From: Luteimonas sp.
GTDB lineage: Bacteria > Pseudomonadota > Gammaproteobacteria > Xanthomonadales > Xanthomonadaceae
Length of the DNA stretch: 33,516 nucleotides
Assembly (NCBI GenBank): GCA_014380115.1
Contig: JACMKK010000173.1
Coordinates: 1-33,516, forward strand
Reading direction: 5' to 3'
Both the position numbers and the translations under genes were made by a program. The notes beneath the pieces are model-generated. The model was not told the DNA's origin. It did no database searches and saw only the letters and a list, made by a program, of their open reading frames with translations. Below, one piece after another: positions 10,195-18,342 of this stretch (position 1 is its first letter; every line of letters starts with the position of its first letter).

Positions 10195-10373
10195 GGCTGC
10201 TCCCTCCGGAGGAACTGGCGTTGCGTCGAGATGGTTAGAAGCTGGTGACCGAGTGGCGCGTGGCAAGGCTGGTGTTGGAGTCAATCGGTACGGGGCCATC
10301 CATGTCGTGCTGCTGTTACCGTCGCCGTCGCTGTCAATGTCGTGGGGCATGGTCCGCGCCGGCGATGTTACCG

Positions 10374-10547
10374 CTAACATATTTGTTCGCAGCTTTGAGC
10401 TCGAACGGCGCCGGGCGCGTCGTGCGCGTACGCACGGGCACTCGACAGCGCGGCGATCGCGAGCGCGATGGCCGAACGCCGGGATCCACGGCTGGGGGAT
10501 TGGCGCGCCACCCGGTTGGCTGAGGGGTGGCTCTGGCGCGTTGACAT
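10374..10547 (-). pseudogene. Decayed or truncated TonB-dependent receptor 5' end (signal-peptide remnant)
   Basis: Reverse-strand MSTRQSHPSANRVARQSPSRGSRRSAIALAIAALSSARAYAHDAPG... resembles the intact TBDR N-terminus MSIRQSQPASRRAYKGSSREARRSAMALAIAVFLSANAYAQEA; then a stop; own GGAGGGA RBS-like sequence. Confidence 0.6.
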
Positions 10548-10732
10548 GATTGTTCCCTCCCAGGAGCCATGGCGAACGGTGTCGAGTTCTGACCGGGCCG
10601 TGGCGCTCCCGACTTGTTGCCTCAAGCTGGCTTGCCGACTCCGCTCTACCGGCGGATACCTGGCGCTGGCGCCGTCCGTTGTGGAATACATTGTGGCTTC
10701 GGCCCGAGAATAGGTTGTCGTCGCCATGCCAT

Positions 10733-10777
10733 ACCAATGAAATATTCCACTTTAGCTATCTTCTTTTGGAATATATT
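10733..10777. promoter_or_regulatory. AT-rich operator/promoter-like region upstream of TBDR module
   Basis: ACCAATGAAATATTCCA ... TGGAATATATT inverted repeat; the ACCAATGAAATWTT core recurs inverted in the LysR/SDR intergenic region. Confidence 0.45.
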
Positions 10778-10803
10778 CAGCGCGTCGACTACGGCTTCCT
10801 CGC

Positions 10804-11814
10804 TCAGTCTTCGCCCAGGTAGCCAAGGTCCTTCGCCTTGCCGCGGCGCAAGCCTTGCGGAGGCGGCAGTTCGGCGTAGAGCCGGCGCGCGGTGATGCGT
10901 AGCTGGTCGAGCACCCGCTGCCCGCCCGGCGAAAGCAGATGGTCGCGGCGGCGGATGATGCCGAAGGATTCGATGCTCACGCCCAGCTCGATCGGCAGCA
11001 CGGTCAGCATGTTCGCCTGCGTATACGGTGCGATCGAATCCACCGGCAGTGCCGTCAGCAAGTCGCTGTTGCGCAACAGGCTGGTGATCACCGGCAGCGC
11101 TGAGGTCTCGACGATGTTCTGCGGCCAGCGCAGGCCGCGTTCGAGGAACATCGCATCCATGCGCGAACGCAGCAGGCTGGCTGGGGGCGGCAGGATCCAG
11201 CCGAACTCGAGCAGGTCCGCGTGTTCGAGGCGGCGACGCCGCGTCAGCGGATGCCCGGCGCGGGCGATCAGCGAATGCGGCTCGTCGGCCAGGGGCTCGA
11301 AATCCAGCTCTGCCAGTCCATCCGGCCCGAGGATGCGGCCGATCACCATATCGAGCTGGCCGTCGACCAACCTCGCCACCAGCGGGCGGCTATAGTCCAT
11401 CTCGACGCGGATCAGCAGGTCGGGGAACTCGCGCTTGACCGCCGCAATCGCCTGCGGGACCAGGTTGGTGCCAGGGTTGACCACGGTGCCGATGGCCACC
11501 TGACCCATCTGCCCGCTGCGCAGCGCGGCGATCTCATCGTGGGCACGGCTGAGTTCGGTCAGTGCGGTGCGGGCATGACGCAGCAAGACCTGGCCATACC
11601 AGGTCGGCTCCACGCCACGCGCGTGGCGCTCGAACAGCTTGACCCCGAGCATGCTCTCCATCTCCGCCAGCAGCTTGGAGGCCGCCGGCTGGGTCATGCT
11701 GGCCGCCTCCGCCGCCCGCAGCACCGAGCCGTGCTCGGACAGATGCAGCAACAGCAGCAATTGCCGGGTCTTCAGTCGTGTGGCGTTCGCCCAGTTCGTG
11801 CCTGTCTGGCTCAT
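10804..11814 (-). CDS. gbpR: LysR-family transcriptional regulator, GbpR-like
   Basis: HTH LRAAEAASMTQPAASKLLAEMESMLGVKLFERHARGVEPTWYGQVLLRHART; divergent from a galactose operon. Confidence 0.85.
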   Translation of the reverse strand: MSQTGTNWANATRLKTRQLLLLLHLSEHGSVLRAAEAASMTQPAASKLLAEMESMLGVKLFERHARGVEPTWYGQVLLRHARTALTELSRAHDEIAALRSGQMGQVAIGTVVNPGTNLVPQAIAAVKREFPDLLIRVEMDYSRPLVARLVDGQLDMVIGRILGPDGLAELDFEPLADEPHSLIARAGHPLTRRRRLEHADLLEFGWILPPPASLLRSRMDAMFLERGLRWPQNIVETSALPVITSLLRNSDLLTALPVDSIAPYTQANMLTVLPIELGVSIESFGIIRRRDHLLSPGGQRVLDQLRITARRLYAELPPPQGLRRGKAKDLGYLGED

Positions 11815-11823
11815 GACGAGTCC

Positions 11824-11876
11824 TGAGTATTCTTCCGAGGAATATCATATGACGAAAATTTCATTGGTCGAATATA
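11824..11876. promoter_or_regulatory. Operator-like region in divergent LysR/SDR intergenic
   Basis: GAGTATTCTTCCGAGGAATATCATATGACGAAAATTTCATTGGTCGAATATAG; GTATTC/GAATAT dyad plus reverse complement ACCAATGAAATTTT. Confidence 0.45.
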
Positions 11877-12037
11877 GCTTTACCCCGCATCGTTATGCCA
11901 CGGCGGCTATACACCGCCACCGCAGCCCGACGCTCCCGTTGCCGCGCCGCGCAGGCGGCCAAAGCAGGCTCGCGGCTCGCCCGGCGCTACCGGGCGCAAG
12001 GCAGGCAACCGCAAGCTCAGGGGCAGGAGAAGCCGGC

Positions 12038-12112
12038 ATGGTCAGGCAGGACGGCAACACAGACCGCCGAAGGGACCGTCTCTCCCGCCTGCATCCGCGG
12101 TGGGCGCCATGA
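12038..12112 (+). CDS. Putative 24-aa leader peptide (uORF) overlapping the SDR start
   Basis: AGGAG-N8-ATG; MVRQDGNTDRRRDRLSRLHPRWAP; TGA overlaps ATG of SDR (ATGA at 12109). Confidence 0.35.
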   Translation: MVRQDGNTDRRRDRLSRLHPRWAP

Positions 12113-12858
12113 GCGGCCGCCTGCAGGACAAGGTCGCCATCGTCACCGGCGCCGCACGCGGCATCGGTGAGGCCACCGCGCAGTTGTTCGCGCAACACGG
12201 CGCGCACGTTTTCGGAATCGATCGCGATCCCGCCGACGCGCCCTCGCCGCAAGTGGAATACCTGCGGGCCGACATCACTGAAGTCGCCGCGATCGAATCG
12301 GCCATCGAACAAGTGCGCGCACGCCACGGCCGCATCGACGTGCTGGTCAACAACGCCGGCGGCGATGTCTTCTCCGACCCGCTGGCGCTGGCGGACGACG
12401 AGTGGGACCGCTGCCTGTCGCTCAACCTCAAGGGCGCGTGGAACGCGACGCGCGCGACATTGCCGTCGATGCTGGCGCAAGGCGCCGGCGCCATCGTCAA
12501 CATCGCCTCGGTGCATGCGCACAAGATCATCCCCGGCGCATTTCCCTATCCCGTCGCCAAGCACGGCTTGATCGGCCTGACCCGCGCGCTGGGCATCGAA
12601 TACGCGGCGCGCGGCATCCGCGTCAATTCCATCTCGCCGGGCCTGATCCTGGTGCCGCGCATCGAGGCTTGGTTCGCTTCGCAAGCGGATCCGGAAGCCA
12701 AGCGGCGCGAACAGACCGAATTGCTGCCGTGCAAGCGCATCGGCACGCCCGAGGAAGTCGCCTACACCGCGCTGTTCCTGGCCAGCGACGAGGCACGCTT
12801 CATCAACGCCACCGACATCCTGGTCGATGGCGGCCGTTCGCAGCTGTATCACGACTGA
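12109..12858 (+). CDS. SDR-family oxidoreductase, probable D-galactose 1-dehydrogenase by context
   Basis: Rossmann VAIVTGAARGIGEATA, VLVNNAGGD, SDR catalytic YPVAKHG; first gene of a De Ley-Doudoroff operon. GTG at 12100 is an alternative start. Confidence 0.75.
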   Translation: MSGRLQDKVAIVTGAARGIGEATAQLFAQHGAHVFGIDRDPADAPSPQVEYLRADITEVAAIESAIEQVRARHGRIDVLVNNAGGDVFSDPLALADDEWDRCLSLNLKGAWNATRATLPSMLAQGAGAIVNIASVHAHKIIPGAFPYPVAKHGLIGLTRALGIEYAARGIRVNSISPGLILVPRIEAWFASQADPEAKRREQTELLPCKRIGTPEEVAYTALFLASDEARFINATDILVDGGRSQLYHD

Positions 12859-12898
12859 TTGAAGCCGCGATTGATTGAGACCGCGACTGAGGCTGCGC

Positions 12899-13540
12899 AT
12901 GACTCCCCCGCCCGACGACGCCATCGCTGACCTTACTTTCCGGCTGCCGCTGATCGCGATCCTGCGCGGCATCCGGCCGGATGAAGTGCATGCGCATGTC
13001 GACGCGCTGGTCGCAGAAGGCTACGACGCCATCGAGATCCCGCTCAATTCGCCGCAGTGGGCGCTCGGCATCGGCGACAGCGTGCGCAGCTTCGGCACAC
13101 AGGCCTGGATCGGCGGCGGCACCGTGCTGCGCGAGGAGGACGTCGATGCATTGCAGGCATTGGGAGCGCGCTTCATCGTCACGCCGAACACGCGGCCGGC
13201 GCTGATCCGGCACGCGGTCGCGTGCGGCCTGCAGGTCGTGGCGGGTTTCGCCACCGCCAGCGAGGCCTTCGCTGCGCTCGATGCGGGTGCGCAGGCGCTC
13301 AAGCTGTTTCCGGCTTCCAGCTACGGTCCCTCTCACGTGCGCGCATTGCGCGCGGTGCTGCCGCCGGTGCCGTTGTTCGTGGTCGGCGGCGTCAGTGCGG
13401 ATTCGCTGCCCGCTTTTCTCGCTGCCGGCTGCATCGGCGCCGGCATCGGCGGCGAACTGTACCGGCCGGGGCAGCCGCCCGAACTGACGCGGAACCACGC
13501 CCGGATATTCAAGCAGGTCTACATGGAAGCGACCCGATGA
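12899..13540 (+). CDS. dgoA: 2-dehydro-3-deoxy-6-phosphogalactonate aldolase
   Basis: [64 protein letters not shown]/KDPGal aldolase motifs. Confidence 0.92.
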   Translation: MTPPPDDAIADLTFRLPLIAILRGIRPDEVHAHVDALVAEGYDAIEIPLNSPQWALGIGDSVRSFGTQAWIGGGTVLREEDVDALQALGARFIVTPNTRPALIRHAVACGLQVVAGFATASEAFAALDAGAQALKLFPASSYGPSHVRALRAVLPPVPLFVVGGVSADSLPAFLAAGCIGAGIGGELYRPGQPPELTRNHARIFKQVYMEATR

Positions 13541-14685
13541 AGATCGTCCGCGCAGAAACCTTCCACGCCGCGCCGCGCTGGCTGTTCCTGAGGATCGAGA
13601 CCGACGACGGCGTCGTCGGCTGGGGCGAGCCGATCGTCGAAGGCCGCGCCGCGACCGTCGAGGCCGCCGTGCAGGAATTGTGCGAATACCTGATCGGCAA
13701 GAATCCCTCGCGCATCAATGACCTGTGGCAGACGCTGTACCGCGGTGGCTTCTATCGCGGCGGCCCGGTGCTGATGAGCGCCATCGCCGGTATCGACCAG
13801 GCGCTGTGGGACATCAAGGGCAAGACGCTGGGCGTGCCGGTTCACGAACTGCTCGGCGGCCGCGTCCGCGATCGCATGAAGACTTATCGCTGGGTCGGCG
13901 GCGACCGTCCCGCGGACATCATCGCGCAGATGAAAACGCTGCAGGCGCTAGGTTACGACACCTTCAAGTTCAACGGCACCGAAGAATTCGCCATGCTCGA
14001 CGGCCCGCGTGCAGTGGATGCGGCGGTGGAAAAAGTGGCGGAGATCCGCGCCGCGTTCGGCCACTCGATCAGCTTCGGCATAGACTTCCACGGCCGCGTC
14101 AGCATGCCGATGGCCAGGGTGCTGCTGCGCGAACTCGAACCGTTCCGTCCCCTGTTCGTCGAGGAACCGGTGCTGCCCGAGCAGTCCGAATACTATCCGC
14201 AGCTGGCGGCGGCGACCCCGATCCCGCTGGCCGCCGGCGAACGCATGTATTCGCGCTTCGACTTCAAGCGCGTGTTCGAGCGTGGTGGCTTGTCGATCGT
14301 GCAGCCGGACCTGTCGCACGCCGGCGGTATCACCGAATGCATCAGGATCGCCGCGATGGCCGAGGCCTACGACATCGCCCTCGCACCGCACTGTCCGCTC
14401 GGGCCGGTGGCGTTGGCGGCCTGCCTGCAGGTCGATTTCGTGTCATGGAACGCCGTGCTGCAGGAACAGAGCATCGGCATCCACTACAACCAGGGTGTCG
14501 ATCTGCTCGACTACGTGATCAACAAGCGCGACTTCGATTGCGTCGACGGCTACATCGCCGCGCTGCCTGGCCCGGGGCTGGGCGTGGAGATCGACGAGGA
14601 GCGGCTGCGTGCGGCGGCCGCGGACCCGCCGCATTGGCGCAACCCGGTCTGGCGGCATGCCGACGGCAGCATCGCCGAATGGTGA
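13537..14685 (+). CDS. dgoD: Galactonate dehydratase (enolase superfamily)
   Basis: [92 protein letters not shown] overlap with dgoA. Confidence 0.95.
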   Translation: MKIVRAETFHAAPRWLFLRIETDDGVVGWGEPIVEGRAATVEAAVQELCEYLIGKNPSRINDLWQTLYRGGFYRGGPVLMSAIAGIDQALWDIKGKTLGVPVHELLGGRVRDRMKTYRWVGGDRPADIIAQMKTLQALGYDTFKFNGTEEFAMLDGPRAVDAAVEKVAEIRAAFGHSISFGIDFHGRVSMPMARVLLRELEPFRPLFVEEPVLPEQSEYYPQLAAATPIPLAAGERMYSRFDFKRVFERGGLSIVQPDLSHAGGITECIRIAAMAEAYDIALAPHCPLGPVALAACLQVDFVSWNAVLQEQSIGIHYNQGVDLLDYVINKRDFDCVDGYIAALPGPGLGVEIDEERLRAAAADPPHWRNPVWRHADGSIAEW

Positions 14686-15611
14686 TGGCGATGACCGAGC
14701 ACGCCGCTGCAAACGCCGAACCGGTACTCGCGGTCGACAGCCGCTGCGAACTGGGCGAATGCGTGCTGTGGTGCGAGCGGCGCGGGGCCTTGTTCTGGAC
14801 CGACATCGCGTCGGCGCGACTGTGGATGCACATGCCGGACAGCGGCGCCACACAGCATTGGGATCTGCCCGATCGTCTGGGCTGTTTCTCGCTGTGCGAC
14901 GACGGCCGGCTGCTGCTGGGTCTGGCGAAAGGCCTCTTCCTCACCGATCCTGACGGGCCACCGGGCACCTCCCTGGTGTTGCAGCATGTTGCCGACGTCG
15001 AGCGCGAACGCGACGACACGCGCATCAACGACGGCCGCAGCGACCGCCACGGCAACTTCGTGTTCGGCACCAAGGACGAACGCGACGGCAGCGCGTCTGG
15101 CGGCTACTACCAGTTCTCGTTTGCGCATGGCCTGCGCCGCCTCGCCCTGCCGGAGGCAGCCACTCCCAATTCCATCTGCTTCAGCGGCGACGGACGCACG
15201 ATGTACTTCTGCGACTCGCGCGAACCGGAAATCCTGCGTTGCGACTACGACGCGGATCGCGCCATGGTTTCCAATGTGCGCAGGTTCACGCGCATCGATG
15301 CCGCGGGCGCGTCGCCGGATGGTTCGATCGTCGACGCCGAAGGCTGTTTGTGGAACGCGCAATGGGGCGCCGCTCGCGTCGTGCGTTACCGGTCCGACGG
15401 CAGCATCGAACGCAGCGTGTCGATTCCGACGAAGAACCCGTCCTGCTGCACGATCGGCGGTGCCGCCTTCGACCAGCTCTACGTCACGACCGCACGCGAG
15501 GACCTGAGCGCGGACGAACTGGCGCGCATGCCGCATGCAGGCGGCGTTTACCGCATGCCGCTGGCGGACGTGCGCGGGATGCCGGAAAGCCGTACGGTGA
15601 CCGCGCCATGA
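14685..15611 (+). CDS. SMP-30/gluconolaconase-like protein, probable galactonolactonase
   Basis: CELGECVLWCERRGALFWTDIASARLWMHMP, RINDGRSDRHGNFVFGTKDE, PNSICFSGDGRTMYFCDS: SMP-30 motifs; overlaps dgoD stop. Confidence 0.88.
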   Translation: MAMTEHAAANAEPVLAVDSRCELGECVLWCERRGALFWTDIASARLWMHMPDSGATQHWDLPDRLGCFSLCDDGRLLLGLAKGLFLTDPDGPPGTSLVLQHVADVERERDDTRINDGRSDRHGNFVFGTKDERDGSASGGYYQFSFAHGLRRLALPEAATPNSICFSGDGRTMYFCDSREPEILRCDYDADRAMVSNVRRFTRIDAAGASPDGSIVDAEGCLWNAQWGAARVVRYRSDGSIERSVSIPTKNPSCCTIGGAAFDQLYVTTAREDLSADELARMPHAGGVYRMPLADVRGMPESRTVTAP

Positions 15612-16492
15612 TCGCCATCGACTGGGGCAGCAGCAGCCTGCGCGCCTACCGCCTTGGCGACGACGGCGCCATCCTCGACCAACGCCGTGCCGACGTCGGC
15701 GTGCTGTCTTGCGACGGGCGCTTTGCCGATGTCCTCGCCCGCCACCTCGACGGCTGGGACGACGCGCGCATCATGATGTGCGGCATGGTCGGCGGTCGTG
15801 GCGGCTGGATGGAGGTGCCGTACGTGGAATGCCCGGCTGGCGAACACGAGATCGCAGCCGCGATTGCTCCACTCGAGAATGGTCCGACGATATTCGCAGA
15901 GCGCGACCTGCGGATCGTTCCGGGCATGATCGATCGCGGCTCCTCGCCGATCGCCGACGTGATGCGCGGCGAAGAGACGCAGATCATCGGCCTGCTCGAC
16001 AGCCTGGTCGAGGGCGTCCACACCATCTGCCTGCCGGGCACGCACAGCAAATGGGTCCAGGTGCGCGATCACGCGGTCTCGTCCGTCCGTACCGCGATGA
16101 CGGGCGAGGCCTACGCGCTGTTCCGTACCCATAGCGTGCTGGCGCGGTTGATGGCGATGGAGGATCCGCCTTTCGATGCCGCGGCTTTCGACGACGGGTT
16201 GCAACGCAGCGGCGATGCGGGCGGGCTGCTGCACCACCTATTCGGCATCCGCACGGCAGGGCTGCTCGGACGCCTGTCGGATACGCAGTCGCCCTCGTAC
16301 CTGTCGGGATTGCTGATCGGCCACGAAATCCGCGCACAGGCGCCGCGTCCGCAATGCGTGCACCTGATCGGCAACGATCGCCTGCTGACTGTCTACGCCC
16401 ACGCGCTGGCAGCGTTCGGCATCGAAGTCCGGCGCCATTCCGAGGATCTCGCGGCCATCGGCCTGCATCGCCTGGCACGCGTGATGGCGTAG
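15608..16492 (+). CDS. dgoK: 2-dehydro-3-deoxygalactonokinase
   Basis: MIAIDWGSSSLRAYRL, CGMVGGRGGWMEVPYVECPAG, ICLPGTHSKWVQV, MTGEAYALFRTHSVLARLM: DgoK motifs; ATGA overlap. Confidence 0.93.
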   Translation: MIAIDWGSSSLRAYRLGDDGAILDQRRADVGVLSCDGRFADVLARHLDGWDDARIMMCGMVGGRGGWMEVPYVECPAGEHEIAAAIAPLENGPTIFAERDLRIVPGMIDRGSSPIADVMRGEETQIIGLLDSLVEGVHTICLPGTHSKWVQVRDHAVSSVRTAMTGEAYALFRTHSVLARLMAMEDPPFDAAAFDDGLQRSGDAGGLLHHLFGIRTAGLLGRLSDTQSPSYLSGLLIGHEIRAQAPRPQCVHLIGNDRLLTVYAHALAAFGIEVRRHSEDLAAIGLHRLARVMA

Positions 16493-16732
16493 CGGGCACT
16501 TGCAGCCCGAGTTGCGTCCCAGCGAATTTCGAGTCGGTACCCCTTCCGTTCCCGCGTTGCAGAATTGAAGGCGCGCAGCGCCTACGAATTCCTCAACGCA
16601 TGCTGCGCACGGAGCTGGGCTTGAAGTAGCGCGAACGTTGCTGGCGACGGGGAATTCCGGTTCAGCTCGAAGGCAACGCGTGGCCGCTTCCGACCCACGA
16701 ACTTGTGAAGCGGATAAACGGCTTGTCCGCGT

Positions 16733-17137
16733 TCAATGCATACCGCCGAGCTCGAGCAGGATCGCAGCGGAAGCCGCCGCGACGACGAGCACGGTCGCGC
16801 CGCCCCCGAACTGCCGCAACGGCGATTGGGCAAGCGATCGGTTGAGCGCGTACGCGCTGGCAAGGCGTGCGGCGACCAGGGCCCCGCCCAAGGCGTGTAC
16901 GACGAGCGAGTGCGTGCCCAATGCCTCCCCGAACGCGATGACGATCAAGGCAAGTGGCACCTGTTCCGCAAAGTTGGCATGCGCGCGGATCGCTTGCGCC
17001 AGCTTGGCGATGCCGCCATCGCCACTGTCAATGCCGCTGCGGACCCGATTCACGATGACATTGATGGTGAGCGCCGCGCCAAGCAGGCCGAGAATGGCCG
17101 CATAGAGGGCACTGTCGATCGGAGTCGTTGCATTCAT
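16733..17137 (-). CDS. MAPEG family membrane protein
   Basis: MNATTPIDSALYAAILGLLGAALTINVIVNRVRSGIDSGDGGIAKLAQAIRAHANFAEQVPLALIVIAFGEALGTHSLVVHALGGALVAARLASAYAL; R-AHANFxExVPLAL motif. Confidence 0.85.
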   Translation of the reverse strand: MNATTPIDSALYAAILGLLGAALTINVIVNRVRSGIDSGDGGIAKLAQAIRAHANFAEQVPLALIVIAFGEALGTHSLVVHALGGALVAARLASAYALNRSLAQSPLRQFGGGATVLVVAAASAAILLELGGMH

Positions 17138-17190
17138 GCTGAAAACCTCTGGTTGTGCCGCGGATGCGTGGAGAGTGTTCTCGCCCCGGA

Positions 17191-17850
17191 CTAGCCGACC
17201 GGCTGTTTGACCTTCCTGAGATAGGGCAGCACGCGCTCGAACTCCCCGAACTTTTCCCTGGCCTCGTCGTCCGCCACGGCGGCGGTGACGATCACGTCCT
17301 CGCCCTGACGCCATTGCGCCGGGGTGGCGAGCTTGTATTTCGCGGTCAACTGAATCGAATCGATCACGCGCAGGATCTCGTCGAAGTTGCGACCCGTCGT
17401 CATCGGATAGGTCATCGTCAGCTTGATCGTCTTGTCGGGTCCGATCACGAACACCGAACGCACGGTGGCGTTGTCGGCGGGCGTGCGTCCTTCGCAGGTG
17501 TTGCCGGCGCTGGCCGGCAGCATGCCGTAGAGCTGCGCCACGTTGAGGTCGCTGTCGCCGATGAGCGGATAGTCGACGACATGTCCGGTCGCCGTCTGGA
17601 TGTCCTGCTTCCATTGCGCGTGGCTCTCGACCGGATCGATCGAGATGCCGATGATCTTGACGTTGCGTTTGCGAAATTCGCCGACCATGCCAGCCACGTA
17701 GCCGAGCTCGGTCGTGCACACCGGCGTGAAATCCTTTGGGTGGCTGAACAGCACGGCGTAGCCGTCACCCATCCAGTCATGGAAGTTGATCCTGCCGTGG
17801 GTGGTCTCGGCTGTGAAATCCGGGGCGGGATCGTTGATGCGAAGGCTCAT
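17191..17850 (-). CDS. 1-Cys (Prx6-type) peroxiredoxin
   Basis: MSLRINDPAPDFTAETTHGRINFHDWMGDGYAVLFSHPKDFTPVCTTELG ... RSVFVIGPDKTIKLTMTYPMTTGRNFDEILRVIDSIQLT. Confidence 0.93.
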   Translation of the reverse strand: MSLRINDPAPDFTAETTHGRINFHDWMGDGYAVLFSHPKDFTPVCTTELGYVAGMVGEFRKRNVKIIGISIDPVESHAQWKQDIQTATGHVVDYPLIGDSDLNVAQLYGMLPASAGNTCEGRTPADNATVRSVFVIGPDKTIKLTMTYPMTTGRNFDEILRVIDSIQLTAKYKLATPAQWRQGEDVIVTAAVADDEAREKFGEFERVLPYLRKVKQPVG

Positions 17851-18342
17851 GTCGTGTCTCGCCTGATTGATGGATTACGGGTAGCGCGCATTGGCAGCTC
17901 CCGGTGGCCGGTTGAGTGGCGGGAGCACGGCAGCCTGGCGGCTTGAAGCCGCTTCGGCTGCGTCAACATCGGATCGCTGCCCCCTGATTTGAGAGAGCGC
18001 GAAACCGGAACGAATCTGATCATCGCCGGCATCACGCCGCGTGAATCAAGCGCTGACATGCCAGTCCTTCTTGCCACGATCGAAGTCCGGAATGCGCTAG
18101 TCGTCGCGACTCGCTTCCTGGCACATGGCGCGATGTCCACGTAGGGATTCGAGGATCGATGCGCCGTGAACGGTGTGAGCCCATCCTGACAATTCCGCCG
18201 TCCCGGTCAGCCGACCTGGCGCACCGCTTCGCAAAGCGTGATCAGAACTGTCCCAGGTTGGCGCAATACATGAAGAGCCGCGGTAGCCCGCGGCGGACCC
18301 GCGCGCGGGCACTCCTTCTCGCTTCCACGGACATCACCTCTC

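Noticed and set aside
11893-12972. 359-aa minus-strand ORF
   Set aside because: Antisense to the SDR gene and its leader; no domain recognised.
17851-18340. Small ORFs between peroxiredoxin and autotransporter
   Set aside because: No convincing RBS, domain or codon signal; left as intergenic.
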